Assembly (NCBI GenBank): GCA_019118845.1
Contig: DWYE01000110.1
Span: forward strand, 1 to 7,843
Direction: 5' to 3'
Source: Anaeromassilibacillus stercoravium
GTDB taxonomy: Bacteria > Bacillota > Clostridia > Oscillospirales > Acutalibacteraceae
Length of the DNA: 7,843 nucleotides
Shown here: piece after piece, positions 1 through 6,971 of the stretch
How the letters are laid out: every line of letters begins with the position of its first letter
How positions within the stretch are numbered: position 1 is the stretch's first letter
Translations under genes and position numbers: made by a program
The notes under the pieces: model-generated
Databases searched by the model: none
What the model was told of the DNA's origin: nothing
The model's input: the letters and a program-made list of their open reading frames with translations, nothing else

Positions 1-285
1 AATTGCCACCCCCTCTCCTTTCCCAGTCCGTAGTAAATCAATACAAGTGCTTCTAACTACTATAACGATAAAATGTTTCGTTTGGGGACAATTTATTTCT
101 CCTATTTTCGAAAAATTTTTGATAATGCGGATAAAAGCCTCCTGGACAGCATCTTCTACGGCAGATTCCGTATGAAAATAGTCTCTAGATACATGAAACA
201 TGAGCTGTTTATATCGATGGTACAATTCTTCAAATTTCCGCTGATCTTCCTCTGAATCAATTAACAATAATAACATTGCAAGCAT
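1..285 (-). CDS. ECF-type RNA polymerase sigma factor, N-terminal part (cut by window edge)
   Basis: This open frame runs from an ATG at 285-283 off the left edge, giving 95 codons with no stop. It encodes sigma-70 region 2 of the extracytoplasmic-function group. Residues 17-35 (KFEELYHRYKQLMFHVSRD) match region 2.1. Residues 40-60 contain the acidic EDAVQEAFIRI helix that in this family binds the core polymerase clamp. Residues 75-86 (IVVRSTCIDLLR) match region 2.3/2.4, the part that reads the -10 element. Region 4 must lie outside the window. The start is chosen because a GGGAGGTG Shine-Dalgarno lies 8 bases upstream; the next in-frame ATG, at 276, is too far from it. The gene looks AT-richer than uvrA next door. 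It has its own promoter and follows the uvrA terminator, so it is a separate unit. A partner anti-sigma gene would be expected further left but cannot be seen. The family call is firm; the regulon is unknown. Confidence 0.85.
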   Translation of the reverse strand, partial: MLAMLLLLIDSEEDQRKFEELYHRYKQLMFHVSRDYFHTESAVEDAVQEAFIRIIKNFSKIGEINCPQTKHFIVIVVRSTCIDLLRTGKGEGVAI

Positions 286-322
286 TGAACACACCTCCCA
301 TCAATATAAGCATTATAGTTTT

Positions 323-331
323 ATTATACCA
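323..331 (-). promoter_or_regulatory. Extended -10 promoter of the ECF sigma factor gene
   Basis: Read on the minus strand, this is TGGTATAAT: a perfect TATAAT (328-323) preceded by the TGn of an extended -10 element. No good TTGACA lies 17 bases upstream (the hexamer there reads GCTAAT), as is usual when an extended -10 compensates. A second perfect TATAAT sits at 317-312 and could be an alternative. The start codon is about 40 bases downstream. The element looks like housekeeping sigma, so basal transcription need not depend on the ECF factor itself. Confidence 0.5.
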
Positions 332-380
332 TAATATTCCCCAAAATTAGCCAAATTTCTTGATGTTAAACTTACTTTTC

Positions 381-430
381 CCTTAAAATAGAAAATAGGC
401 CCTGTGTCGCCAATCCGGCACACAGAGCCT
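381..430 (-). terminator. Rho-independent terminator after uvrA
   Basis: The hairpin spans 430-397 on the minus strand. Arms AGGC-x-CTGTGT and ACACAG-x-GCCT pair with one mismatch. The stem then continues as GCC/GGC past a single bulge, closing a five-base loop. It is followed by a T-rich tail (396-383, ATTTTCTATTTT), interrupted but usable. It begins 24 bases after the uvrA stop and separates the repair cluster from the sigma factor gene. On the opposite strand the hairpin is followed by only a short T-poor stretch, so it probably works in one direction. Confidence 0.75.
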
Positions 431-454
431 GCTAATTTACATATAAAAATAGGC

Positions 455-3280
455 TTATTCCCTTGCTAACACTTTTTTCAGGTACTGCCCTGTATAGGAG
501 CCTTCCATGTTTGCAACCTCCTCCGGTGTCCCAGTTGCAACAATGGTCCCGCCGTTGTCTCCGCCTTCCGGCCCCAAATCAATAATATGATCCGCTGTCT
601 TGATGAGATCAAGGTTGTGTTCAATCACAACCACCGTATTCCCCGCATCCACCAGTTTCTGCAGCACATCGATCAGCTTATGGACATCCGCAATATGCAG
701 GCCGGTCGTGGGTTCATCGAGAATATAAATGGTCCGTCCAGTGGAACGTTTGCTCAGCTCTGTGGCCAGCTTCACGCGCTGTGCTTCTCCTCCGGAGAGA
801 GTCGTAGCAGGCTGGCCGATCTTGACATAGCCCAACCCGACATCCTGAAGGGTCTGGAGCTTGCGCGCAATCCGCGGAAGACTGGAGAAAAACTCCAAGC
901 CTTCCTCGACTGTCATTTCCAAGACATCATAGATGCTCTTGCCTTTATATTTGATCTCCAATGTTTCACGGTTATAGCGCTTTCCCTTACACACATCACA
1001 GGGGACATAGACATCCGGCAAAAAATGCATCTCAATCTTGATGATGCCGTCGCCTTGGCATGCCTCACAGCGGCCTCCCTTGACATTAAAGGAAAAGCGT
1101 CCGGACGTAAAGCCGCGCAGTTTTGCATCCTGCGTCGAAGCATAGAGCTCCCGAATGTCGGTAAAGACACCCGTATACGTGGCCGGGTTGGAACGCGGCG
1201 TCCGCCCAATTGGGGCCTGGTTGATTTCGATCACCTTGTCCAGCGCCTCGATCCCTTTAATCTGTTTAAACGCCCCGGGGCGGCATTTGGCTCCATTCAA
1301 ATTGGAGGCCAGATATTTATATAAGATCTCATTGATTAGAGAGGATTTGCCTGAACCGGACACCCCGGTAACACAGACAAATTTTCCAAGCGGAATATCC
1401 ACCGAAACGTTTTTCAAATTATTTTGTGCGGCACCGATGATCCGTAGCTTTTTCCCATTCCCTTTGCGGCGTTTCTCCGGCACTTCTACTTTTTTTTGCC
1501 CGCTGAGATATTGCCCAGTGATGGATTGCGCACAATCCACAATCTCTGAGGGCTTTCCATTAAAGACCACCTCGCCGCCATGGATTCCTGCTCCTGGCCC
1601 AATGTCCACAATGTGGTCCGCTGCGCGCATGGTGTCTTCATCATGCTCAACGACGATGACGGTGTTCCCAAGGTCGCGCAAATGTTTTAATGTCCCCAAT
1701 AGCTTATCATTATCGCGCTGGTGCAGGCCGATGCTTGGCTCATCCAGAATATACAATACCCCCGTCAAAGAGGAACCGATTTGGGTTGCCAAGCGGATAC
1801 GCTGGCTCTCGCCTCCGGAAAGCGTCCCGGAAGAACGGGAAAGCGTCAAGTATTCCAATCCCACGCTCTGCAAAAATCCCAAGCGGCTCTTGATCTCCTT
1901 GAGAATAGCTGCCGCGATCATGGTGTCGCGTGCGCTGAGCTCCAAATGGTTGACGAAATCCAAAGCCTGTGCAACCGATTTTTCGCAGAGATCGGCGATA
2001 TTGATGCCGCCCACAGTCACCGCCAGGCTCATCGGGGAAAGGCGCTTGCCATGGCAAGCGTCACAGGGAATCGCACTCATATAGGTTTCGATTTCTTCTT
2101 TGATCCAGCTGCTCTGCGTCTCCCGGAAACGGCGCTCCAAATTGTTGATAATCCCTTCAAACTCCGTCATATAGGTTCCGCTACCATATTCGTTGCGGCG
2201 TTCCAATTTGATCTTCTCACCCTTGGTCCCATAGAGCAAAATATCAATCACTTCTGGCGGAAGTTCCTCAATCGGCGTATCCAAGGAAAAATGATAGTGC
2301 TTTGCCAACGCTTGCATATACATCGTGGCAATGGTGCTGCCCTCCATTGCCCAGCCGCTGCCCTTTATCCCGCCCTGGTTGATGGACAGGGCTTTATTCG
2401 GCAACACCAAGTCCGGGTCGATCTTCATAAAGACCCCCAATCCGGTACATTTGGGGCAGGCCCCATACGGGTTATTAAAGGAGAACATCCGGGGGGTCAG
2501 CTCTTCGATACTTGCGCCGTGCTCTGGGCAAGCGTAGTTTTGACTGAAGGTATAATCTTTCTCCGGTGTGCTGATGACCACAATTCCCCCAGCCAGGGAG
2601 GCCGCTGTTTCAATCGAATCCGCTAGGCGGGAATGGATTCCAGGCTTAATTACCAGGCGGTCCACCACAATTTCGATCGTATGTTTGTTGTTCTTTTTTA
2701 ATTTAATGGTCTCAGAAAGATCGTAAAGGATTCCATCCACACGTACACGTACAAATCCGCCTTTGCGTGCGGCCTCAAACTCCTTCACGTGCTCCCCTTT
2801 CCGCGCACGCACCACCGGGGCGAGCACCTGGATTTTAGTCCCCTCCTCCATGCGGAGCACCTGGTCGACGATCTGATCGACCGTCTGTTGCTTGATCTCC
2901 CGGCCGCAAATAGGGCAATGGGGCACGCCGATCCGCGCGTAAAGCAAGCGCAGATAGTCGTAAATTTCCGTCACCGTCCCAACCGTGGAGCGCGGGTTCT
3001 TCGAGGTAGTCTTCTGATCGATGGAAATCGCGGGGGACAGCCCTTCGATGTAGTCCACGTCCGGTTTCTCCATCTGTCCCAAAAATTGGCGCGCATAGGA
3101 GGAGAGCGACTCAACATAGCGGCGCTGCCCTTCTGCATAGATCGTGTCAAACGCAAGGGAGGACTTTCCGGAACCGGAAAGTCCTGTAAAAACGATCAGC
3201 TCATCGCGTGGAATTTCAATATCGATGTTTTTGAGGTTGTGCTCCCGCGCACCCTTTATAAAAATATTTTTTGCTACCAT
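455..3280 (-). CDS. uvrA: Excinuclease ABC subunit A (UvrA)
   Basis: UvrA is the damage-sensing ATPase of nucleotide excision repair. As a dimer it finds distorted DNA in the cytoplasm and loads UvrB. The 941 residues match the family's usual length of about 940-960. Two ABC modules are complete. Walker A motifs are GLSGSGKS (33-40) and GVSGSGKS (639-646). Signatures are LSGGESQR (487-494) and LSGGEAQR (828-835). Walker B motifs are VLYILDEP (508-515) and IYILDEP (851-857). Zinc ligands are visible: C122/C125 with C406/C409, a four-ligand insertion module at 251-278, and C738/C741/C761/C764 in the C-terminal module that contacts DNA. In the 251-278 module the second ligand is His254 instead of the usual Cys (C-x2-H then C-x2-C). 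The start ATG has GGAAAGGA just upstream, and the uvrB stop is 22 bases before it, so uvrB and uvrA form one transcript. No frameshift or truncation is seen. Confidence 0.98.
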   Translation of the reverse strand: MVAKNIFIKGAREHNLKNIDIEIPRDELIVFTGLSGSGKSSLAFDTIYAEGQRRYVESLSSYARQFLGQMEKPDVDYIEGLSPAISIDQKTTSKNPRSTVGTVTEIYDYLRLLYARIGVPHCPICGREIKQQTVDQIVDQVLRMEEGTKIQVLAPVVRARKGEHVKEFEAARKGGFVRVRVDGILYDLSETIKLKKNNKHTIEIVVDRLVIKPGIHSRLADSIETAASLAGGIVVISTPEKDYTFSQNYACPEHGASIEELTPRMFSFNNPYGACPKCTGLGVFMKIDPDLVLPNKALSINQGGIKGSGWAMEGSTIATMYMQALAKHYHFSLDTPIEELPPEVIDILLYGTKGEKIKLERRNEYGSGTYMTEFEGIINNLERRFRETQSSWIKEEIETYMSAIPCDACHGKRLSPMSLAVTVGGINIADLCEKSVAQALDFVNHLELSARDTMIAAAILKEIKSRLGFLQSVGLEYLTLSRSSGTLSGGESQRIRLATQIGSSLTGVLYILDEPSIGLHQRDNDKLLGTLKHLRDLGNTVIVVEHDEDTMRAADHIVDIGPGAGIHGGEVVFNGKPSEIVDCAQSITGQYLSGQKKVEVPEKRRKGNGKKLRIIGAAQNNLKNVSVDIPLGKFVCVTGVSGSGKSSLINEILYKYLASNLNGAKCRPGAFKQIKGIEALDKVIEINQAPIGRTPRSNPATYTGVFTDIRELYASTQDAKLRGFTSGRFSFNVKGGRCEACQGDGIIKIEMHFLPDVYVPCDVCKGKRYNRETLEIKYKGKSIYDVLEMTVEEGLEFFSSLPRIARKLQTLQDVGLGYVKIGQPATTLSGGEAQRVKLATELSKRSTGRTIYILDEPTTGLHIADVHKLIDVLQKLVDAGNTVVVIEHNLDLIKTADHIIDLGPEGGDNGGTIVATGTPEEVANMEGSYTGQYLKKVLARE

Positions 3281-3302
3281 AGCGATTCCTTTCCATTACG
3301 CA

Positions 3303-5264
3303 CTATTTGCCGGATTGCAGGGCTTTAATCTTATCGCGCAGATATGCCGCATGTTCGAATTCCAGCAATTTAGCTGCCGCCTTCATCTCGCGCGTCAGCT
3401 GTTCAATCTGCTGTTTCCGCTCTGCTGCTGTCAAGCGCTTTCCTTTCTTTGGCTTCGCGTCGTCCTTATGTGTGGAAATTTCCAGGACTTCACTGACCTT
3501 TTTCACAATGGTCTTTGGCACAATGCCGTGCTCTTCATTATATTTCATTTGAATCGCACGGCGGCGTTCCGTTTCGCGGATCGCCATTTCCATTGAAGGC
3601 GTCACGGAATCCGCATACATAATGACCTGCCCCTTGGCATTGCGCGCCGCACGGCCGATTGTCTGGATCAAGGAGCGCTCTGAACGCAGGAAGCCCTCCT
3701 TATCGGCATCCAAAATCGCTACAAGCGACACCTCTGGGATATCCAGACCTTCACGGAGCAAATTGATCCCCACCAAAACGTCGTATTCACCGAGGCGCAA
3801 ATCCCGGATGATCTCCATGCGCTCCACTGTGTCAATGTCGTGGTGCATATAACGCACACGAATCCCTGCATTTTCCAAATAGGCGGAAAGATCCTCCGCC
3901 ATTTTTTTGGTCAAGGTCGTCACCAGTACGCGCTCATGATTCGCTGTGCGGAGATTGATTTCGGAAATCAAGTCGTCGATCTGGCCCTCTGTCGGCTTTA
4001 CGATAATCTCAGGATCTACAAGCCCGGTCGGGCGGATCACCTGCTCGACGATCTGAGCGGATTTTTCCTTTTCAAAATCCCCCGGTGTGGCACTGACAAA
4101 GATCGCCTGGTTGACATGAGCATAGAATTCATCGAAATTCAACGGCCGGTTGTCATACGCGGAGGGCAACCGGAATCCATAGTCGATCAACGATTGCTTG
4201 CGCGCCCGATCCCCTGCATACATAGAGCGCACCTGTGGCAGCGTGACATGGGACTCGTCCACAAAGAGTAGAAAGTCCTCCGGAAAATAGTCCAGCAGAG
4301 TGCAGGGCTGGCTTCCCGGCGCACGCCCAGAAAGCACGCGGGAATAGTTTTCAATGCCTTTGCAGAAGCCGATTTCCGAGAGCATCTCCATATCGTACTG
4401 CGTGCGTTCCCGGATGCGCTGGGCCTCGATCAGCTTTCCATTCGCTTCAAAGAATTTCACGCGCTCTTCCATCTCGGCTTCAATTTCTTTCACTGCGCGC
4501 TGCATCTTCTCACGCGGCACAATATAGTGCGATGCCGGATAGATGGCAACGTGCTTTAATTCCGCCCTAAACTCTCCTGTCAGGGCATTGATCTCCGTAA
4601 TCCGGTCAATTTCGTCCCCGAAAAATTCCACACGGATGACGGTGTCATTCGACTGCGCGGGAAAAATCTCAACGACGTCGCCCCGCACACGGAACTTGTT
4701 GCGGATAAAATTGATATCGTTTCGCTCGTATTGGATTTCCACCAACTTCCGCAGAAGGTCATCCCGGCTTTTCTGCATCCCTGGGCGCAAAGAAATTACC
4801 ATTGTGCGGTAATCAATTGGATCGCCCAAACTATAAATGCAGGATACGCTAGCCACAATGATTACATCGCGGCGCTCGGACAACGCTGACGTCGCAGAAT
4901 GGCGGAGTTTATCGATCTCATCATTGATGGCGGAATCCTTTTCGATATACGTATCGGTTGTGGCGATATACGCCTCTGGCTGATAATAATCGTAATAGGA
5001 GACAAAATATTCAACCGCATTTTCCGGAAAAAACTCCCGGAACTCCGAGCACAGCTGTGCAGCGAGCGTCTTGTTGTGCGCCAGCACCAGCGTTGGACGG
5101 TTGACCCGTTCGATCACGTTGGCCATCGTAAAGGTCTTTCCGGAGCCCGTAACTCCCAGCAGCGTCTGCTCCTTATCACCATGAAGCAGCCCTTCCACCA
5201 ATTGGCCGATCGCTTTCGGCTGGTCTCCCGTCGGTCGATATTTCGAAACCAATTTAAAATCCAT
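3303..5264 (-). CDS. uvrB: Excinuclease ABC subunit B (UvrB)
   Basis: UvrB is the helicase-like subunit that UvrA loads onto damaged DNA; it verifies the lesion and recruits UvrC for incision. From the ATG at 5264 the protein has 653 residues, normal for the family. The start MDFKLVSKYRPTGDQP is the conserved UvrB N-terminus. Visible motifs are Walker A GVTGSGKT (37-44), the damage-clamping beta-hairpin around YDYYQPEAY (91-99), DESH Walker B (336-339), helicase motif V around GINLLREGLDIPE (499-511), motif VI QTIGRAARN (534-542), and a C-terminal UVR domain (about 617-651), which in the family contacts UvrC and UvrA. The frame is open to an ATG at 5351, but that would add 29 atypical residues and overlap radC by 77 bases. 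The 5264 start has an AGGAG 7 bases upstream. That Shine-Dalgarno contains the radC stop codon, which suggests translational coupling. Confidence 0.98.
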   Translation of the reverse strand: MDFKLVSKYRPTGDQPKAIGQLVEGLLHGDKEQTLLGVTGSGKTFTMANVIERVNRPTLVLAHNKTLAAQLCSEFREFFPENAVEYFVSYYDYYQPEAYIATTDTYIEKDSAINDEIDKLRHSATSALSERRDVIIVASVSCIYSLGDPIDYRTMVISLRPGMQKSRDDLLRKLVEIQYERNDINFIRNKFRVRGDVVEIFPAQSNDTVIRVEFFGDEIDRITEINALTGEFRAELKHVAIYPASHYIVPREKMQRAVKEIEAEMEERVKFFEANGKLIEAQRIRERTQYDMEMLSEIGFCKGIENYSRVLSGRAPGSQPCTLLDYFPEDFLLFVDESHVTLPQVRSMYAGDRARKQSLIDYGFRLPSAYDNRPLNFDEFYAHVNQAIFVSATPGDFEKEKSAQIVEQVIRPTGLVDPEIIVKPTEGQIDDLISEINLRTANHERVLVTTLTKKMAEDLSAYLENAGIRVRYMHHDIDTVERMEIIRDLRLGEYDVLVGINLLREGLDIPEVSLVAILDADKEGFLRSERSLIQTIGRAARNAKGQVIMYADSVTPSMEMAIRETERRRAIQMKYNEEHGIVPKTIVKKVSEVLEISTHKDDAKPKKGKRLTAAERKQQIEQLTREMKAAAKLLEFEHAAYLRDKIKALQSGK

Positions 5265-5271
5265 ATTTCTG

Positions 5272-5276
5272 CTCCT
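5272..5276 (-). promoter_or_regulatory. uvrB ribosome binding site overlapping the radC stop codon
   Basis: AGGAG lies 7 bases before the uvrB ATG at 5264. The radC stop TAG (5277-5275) shares its AG with this site, so ribosomes finishing radC release on top of the uvrB Shine-Dalgarno. This settles the uvrB start and argues for coupled translation. Confidence 0.75.
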
Positions 5277-6069
5277 ATTTGGTATTGGTTCGCTCTTTCC
5301 CTTCCCGCACGCTGTCCGCCGCCCGAAGGGATACCCGCGGTTGTCTCTCATCTGAAAACAGGTGGGCCATAATGCCGCTTTCTTTCAGAGAGGTAAAGTC
5401 CCGTCCGGCAATAATAATATGGTCAATCAACAAGACTTCAATCTCTTTCAGGGCATCAAAAACGCGCGAGGTGATGTGGAGATCTTGCGGACTCGGCAGG
5501 GCACTGCCGCTAGGATGATTGTGCGACAACACTGCATAGACCGCCCGGTAACGGGCGGCCAACGCTACAATGTCCTGTATATAAATGTTGGCCGTCACAG
5601 CGGTTCCCGCGCTGACGATGTCACAATAAATCACGCGGTTAGAGCTATCCAAAAGCATCAAGACCACCACTTCTTGAGAAAGGCCCACATATCGTTTCAT
5701 CAGGTAGCGCGCCATATCCTGGTAATCGTACATACGGACGCGCCCTGACTCCCGGTCCATTTCGTAGCAGCGAAACGCCTGTGGCAGCATCTTTAAAAAG
5801 GCAGCCGCAACTGGCCCCACACCGTCGACCTCAAGCAGCTCTTCATACGGCGCATCCAGCACTCCGGAAAAAGAGCCAAACCGCCGGATCAACTCATGCG
5901 CCAAAGGGTTTGTATCTCCCCGCGGGTTACAGGCAAAGAGTAGATATTCAATTTTTTCATGAGGGGCAAAAGCTTCAAAGCCGGATTTTAGGAACCGTTC
6001 CCGCATCCGGTCCCGATGTCCGTCATGGATATTTTTAGAACTCGGTTTCCGCTTCTTCTCTGCTTCCAT
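5275..6069 (-). CDS. radC: RadC/YeeS-like JAMM (MPN+) domain protein
   Basis: This is a RadC-family (COG2003) protein of 264 residues. The N-terminal part carries the UPF0758 signature PRGDTNPLAHELIRRFGS (about 49-66) and a helix-hairpin-helix-like LLEVDGVGPVAAAFLK (78-93). The C-terminal half is a JAMM metalloprotease-like fold with HNHPSG (183-188) and SPQD (193-196), that is H-x-H followed by S-x2-D, the zinc ligands of the motif. Glu133 is a plausible catalytic glutamate. The name comes from an old E. coli allele later traced to recG; the molecular role of the family is not established. The start at 6069 is preferred over the in-frame ATG at 6096, because AGGGG sits 6 bases upstream of 6069 while 6096 has no clear site. 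The stop lies in the uvrB ribosome site, linking the gene to the uvrB-uvrA unit. I saw no strong promoter in the 131-base gap upstream, so it may depend on pyrE read-through. Confidence 0.9.
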   Translation of the reverse strand: MEAEKKRKPSSKNIHDGHRDRMRERFLKSGFEAFAPHEKIEYLLFACNPRGDTNPLAHELIRRFGSFSGVLDAPYEELLEVDGVGPVAAAFLKMLPQAFRCYEMDRESGRVRMYDYQDMARYLMKRYVGLSQEVVVLMLLDSSNRVIYCDIVSAGTAVTANIYIQDIVALAARYRAVYAVLSHNHPSGSALPSPQDLHITSRVFDALKEIEVLLIDHIIIAGRDFTSLKESGIMAHLFSDERQPRVSLRAADSVREGKERTNTK

Positions 6070-6126
6070 ATATTGCCCCTCTTTTCTCCCTCTCATTCGA
6101 TTTTAAACCAGGTTCCATTCCGCTGG

Positions 6127-6181
6127 CCGATTCATAACATACCGGACAACATGCCGGTCTTGCCACTTTTTATGAGATCGG
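6127..6181 (-). other. Possible structured RNA element in the pyrE-radC spacer
   Basis: Nested inverted repeats fill most of this spacer. The outer stem pairs CCGAT (6127-6131) with ATCGG (6177-6181) and CATAA (6133-6137) with TTATG (6170-6174), separated by a 1x2 internal loop. Inside it ACCGG (6141-6145) pairs with CCGGT (6154-6158) around an 8-base loop. No T-run follows on the minus strand, so it does not look like a terminator. It could tune pyrE mRNA stability or processing, or it could be chance. The rest of the gap shows no convincing promoter. Confidence 0.3.
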
Positions 6182-6200
6182 AAGATATCGATATTGCTAC

Positions 6201-6782
6201 TCAGACTTTCCGGCTTCCGGGCTTAACCGGCTCGCCAGCACCTGCTTTGCAAAGCGGGCAATCCTGCGGCTCCCAGGACTCCACTTCCATAGAAATGACG
6301 GACTTAAACGGTACGCCAAAGTCGATCTTCCCGCCCGTGCGGTCCACAATCGACCCGACGCCAACCACGACGCCGCCAGCAGTCTTCACCAAATCAATGA
6401 CCTCGCGAACCGAACCACCTGTGGTCACCACATCCTCCACAATTAGGACTTTCATGCCCGGGTTCACAACAAACCCACGGCGCAGGGCCATTTTCCCCTC
6501 TTCGTCCCGTTCGGTGAAATAGTTCTCGCACTTGAGCGGGCGGCTTACCTCATATGCCATCTGAACCGCGCCCATCGCCGGCCCGATCACGACTTCTACG
6601 CCATCGTTCTGATACTGCTCCGCCAGCGCGCCACAGAGTTCTTCGCTATATTTTGTGTTACGGAATATTTTTGCACACTGCAAATACTTATTGCTGTGAC
6701 GTCCAGAAGTCAGGCGGAAATGGCCTTCCAGCAGTACGCCGGCCTCTTTTAAAATTTCCAAAACTCTTTCCTGCGTAATCAT
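6201..6782 (-). CDS. pyrE: Orotate phosphoribosyltransferase, Thermus/clostridial type
   Basis: The enzyme converts orotate and PRPP to orotidine 5'-phosphate in de novo pyrimidine synthesis. The protein is 193 residues, normal for the family. It shows GHFRLTSGRHSNKYLQ (20-35, substrate-binding region), IGPAMGAV (66-73), the catalytic loop region around YFTERDEEGKM (88-98), and the PRPP-binding signature VLIVEDVVTTGGSV (112-125). The C-terminal CPLC (175-178) followed by VKPGSR is characteristic of the Thermus-type branch and may bind metal or be structural. The ATG at 6782 is chosen because AAGGAG lies 9 bases upstream. The frame is open to 7019, but that would add non-homologous residues and run into the divergent GntR gene. 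No pyrR-type attenuator or other pyr genes are nearby, so this is a stand-alone pyrE with a short leader. Confidence 0.95.
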   Translation of the reverse strand: MITQERVLEILKEAGVLLEGHFRLTSGRHSNKYLQCAKIFRNTKYSEELCGALAEQYQNDGVEVVIGPAMGAVQMAYEVSRPLKCENYFTERDEEGKMALRRGFVVNPGMKVLIVEDVVTTGGSVREVIDLVKTAGGVVVGVGSIVDRTGGKIDFGVPFKSVISMEVESWEPQDCPLCKAGAGEPVKPGSRKV

Positions 6783-6824
6783 AGCAATCTTCTCCTTTTC
6801 CTGATCAATAGAAATTATGTTCTT

Positions 6825-6853
6825 ATTATATACCAAAAGATTGAATTTGGGAA
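6825..6853 (-). promoter_or_regulatory. Probable pyrE promoter
   Basis: On the minus strand a perfect TATAAT (6830-6825) is preceded 17 bases upstream by TTCCCA (6853-6848), a 4 of 6 match to TTGACA. Transcription would start near 6818, giving a leader of about 35 bases that carries only the ribosome site. That leaves no room for a pyrimidine attenuator. Confidence 0.5.
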
Positions 6854-6901
6854 GCTTTTTATCCTTTCCTGTTGGAAAAAAGGGAATATGCATTTTCCCC
6901 C

Positions 6902-6930
6902 TTGACAAACGCCCCTTCGTGTTATATTGT
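6902..6930 (+). promoter_or_regulatory. Promoter of the GntR-ABC operon
   Basis: A perfect TTGACA (6902-6907) is followed after 17 bases by TATTGT (6925-6930), a 4 of 6 match to TATAAT. TATATT at 6923-6928 with 15-base spacing is an alternative. The -10 lies inside the left arm of the long dyad, and the start point would fall near its centre, so a bound repressor should block polymerase directly. Confidence 0.65.
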
Positions 6931-6967
6931 ATATATAGTACATATACAATATAACAGAAAGAAGGGG
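6912..6967. promoter_or_regulatory. Long perfect dyad, probable GntR (YtrA-type) operator
   Basis: A 15-base arm TGTTATATTGTATAT (6920-6934) is perfectly repeated in inverted form at 6942-6956, around the 7-base centre ATAGTAC. Outside it a second pair, CCCCTTC (6912-6918) and GAAGGGG (6961-6967), continues the symmetry with spacers of 1 and 4 bases, giving 22 paired positions across 56 bases. The core dyad covers the -10 element and start point; the outer right arm is the Shine-Dalgarno of the GntR gene. The likely role is autorepression by the regulator encoded immediately downstream. No T-run follows on either strand, so it is not a terminator. Confidence 0.75.
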
Positions 6968-6971
6968 TCGC

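Noticed and set aside
73..255. Plus-strand 60-codon frame at the left edge
   Set aside because: It is antisense to the sigma factor gene, whose minus-strand frame has clear family residues, a ribosome site and a promoter.
392..454. Direct repeat of GCCTATTTT (minus strand) flanking the uvrA terminator
   Set aside because: It is nine bases only; one copy is the terminator tail. There is no sign of a mobile element or attachment site.
587..2626. Several long plus-strand open frames (for example 587-1324, 1155-2084, 1721-2626) opposite uvrA
   Set aside because: They lie antisense to a fully intact UvrA, lack convincing ribosome sites and have compositions without recognisable domains; they are shadows of the coding strand.
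5265..5351. Longer uvrB start at 5351
   Set aside because: It adds 29 residues unlike any UvrB N-terminus and overlaps the end of radC; the 5264 ATG has an ideal ribosome site and the conserved MDFKLV start.
5992..6002. GGAAC-C-GTTCC palindrome inside radC
   Set aside because: It has only one base between the halves, not the four of an SOS box, and it falls in conserved radC codons.
6037..6050. AGAAC-N4-TTTCC inside radC as a possible SOS box
   Set aside because: It keeps only the GAAC and TTTC cores; several consensus positions mismatch and it lies inside coding sequence.
6185..6194. Perfect 10-base palindrome ATATCGATAT after pyrE
   Set aside because: It is short, AT-rich, has no loop for an RNA hairpin and no associated motif; likely chance.
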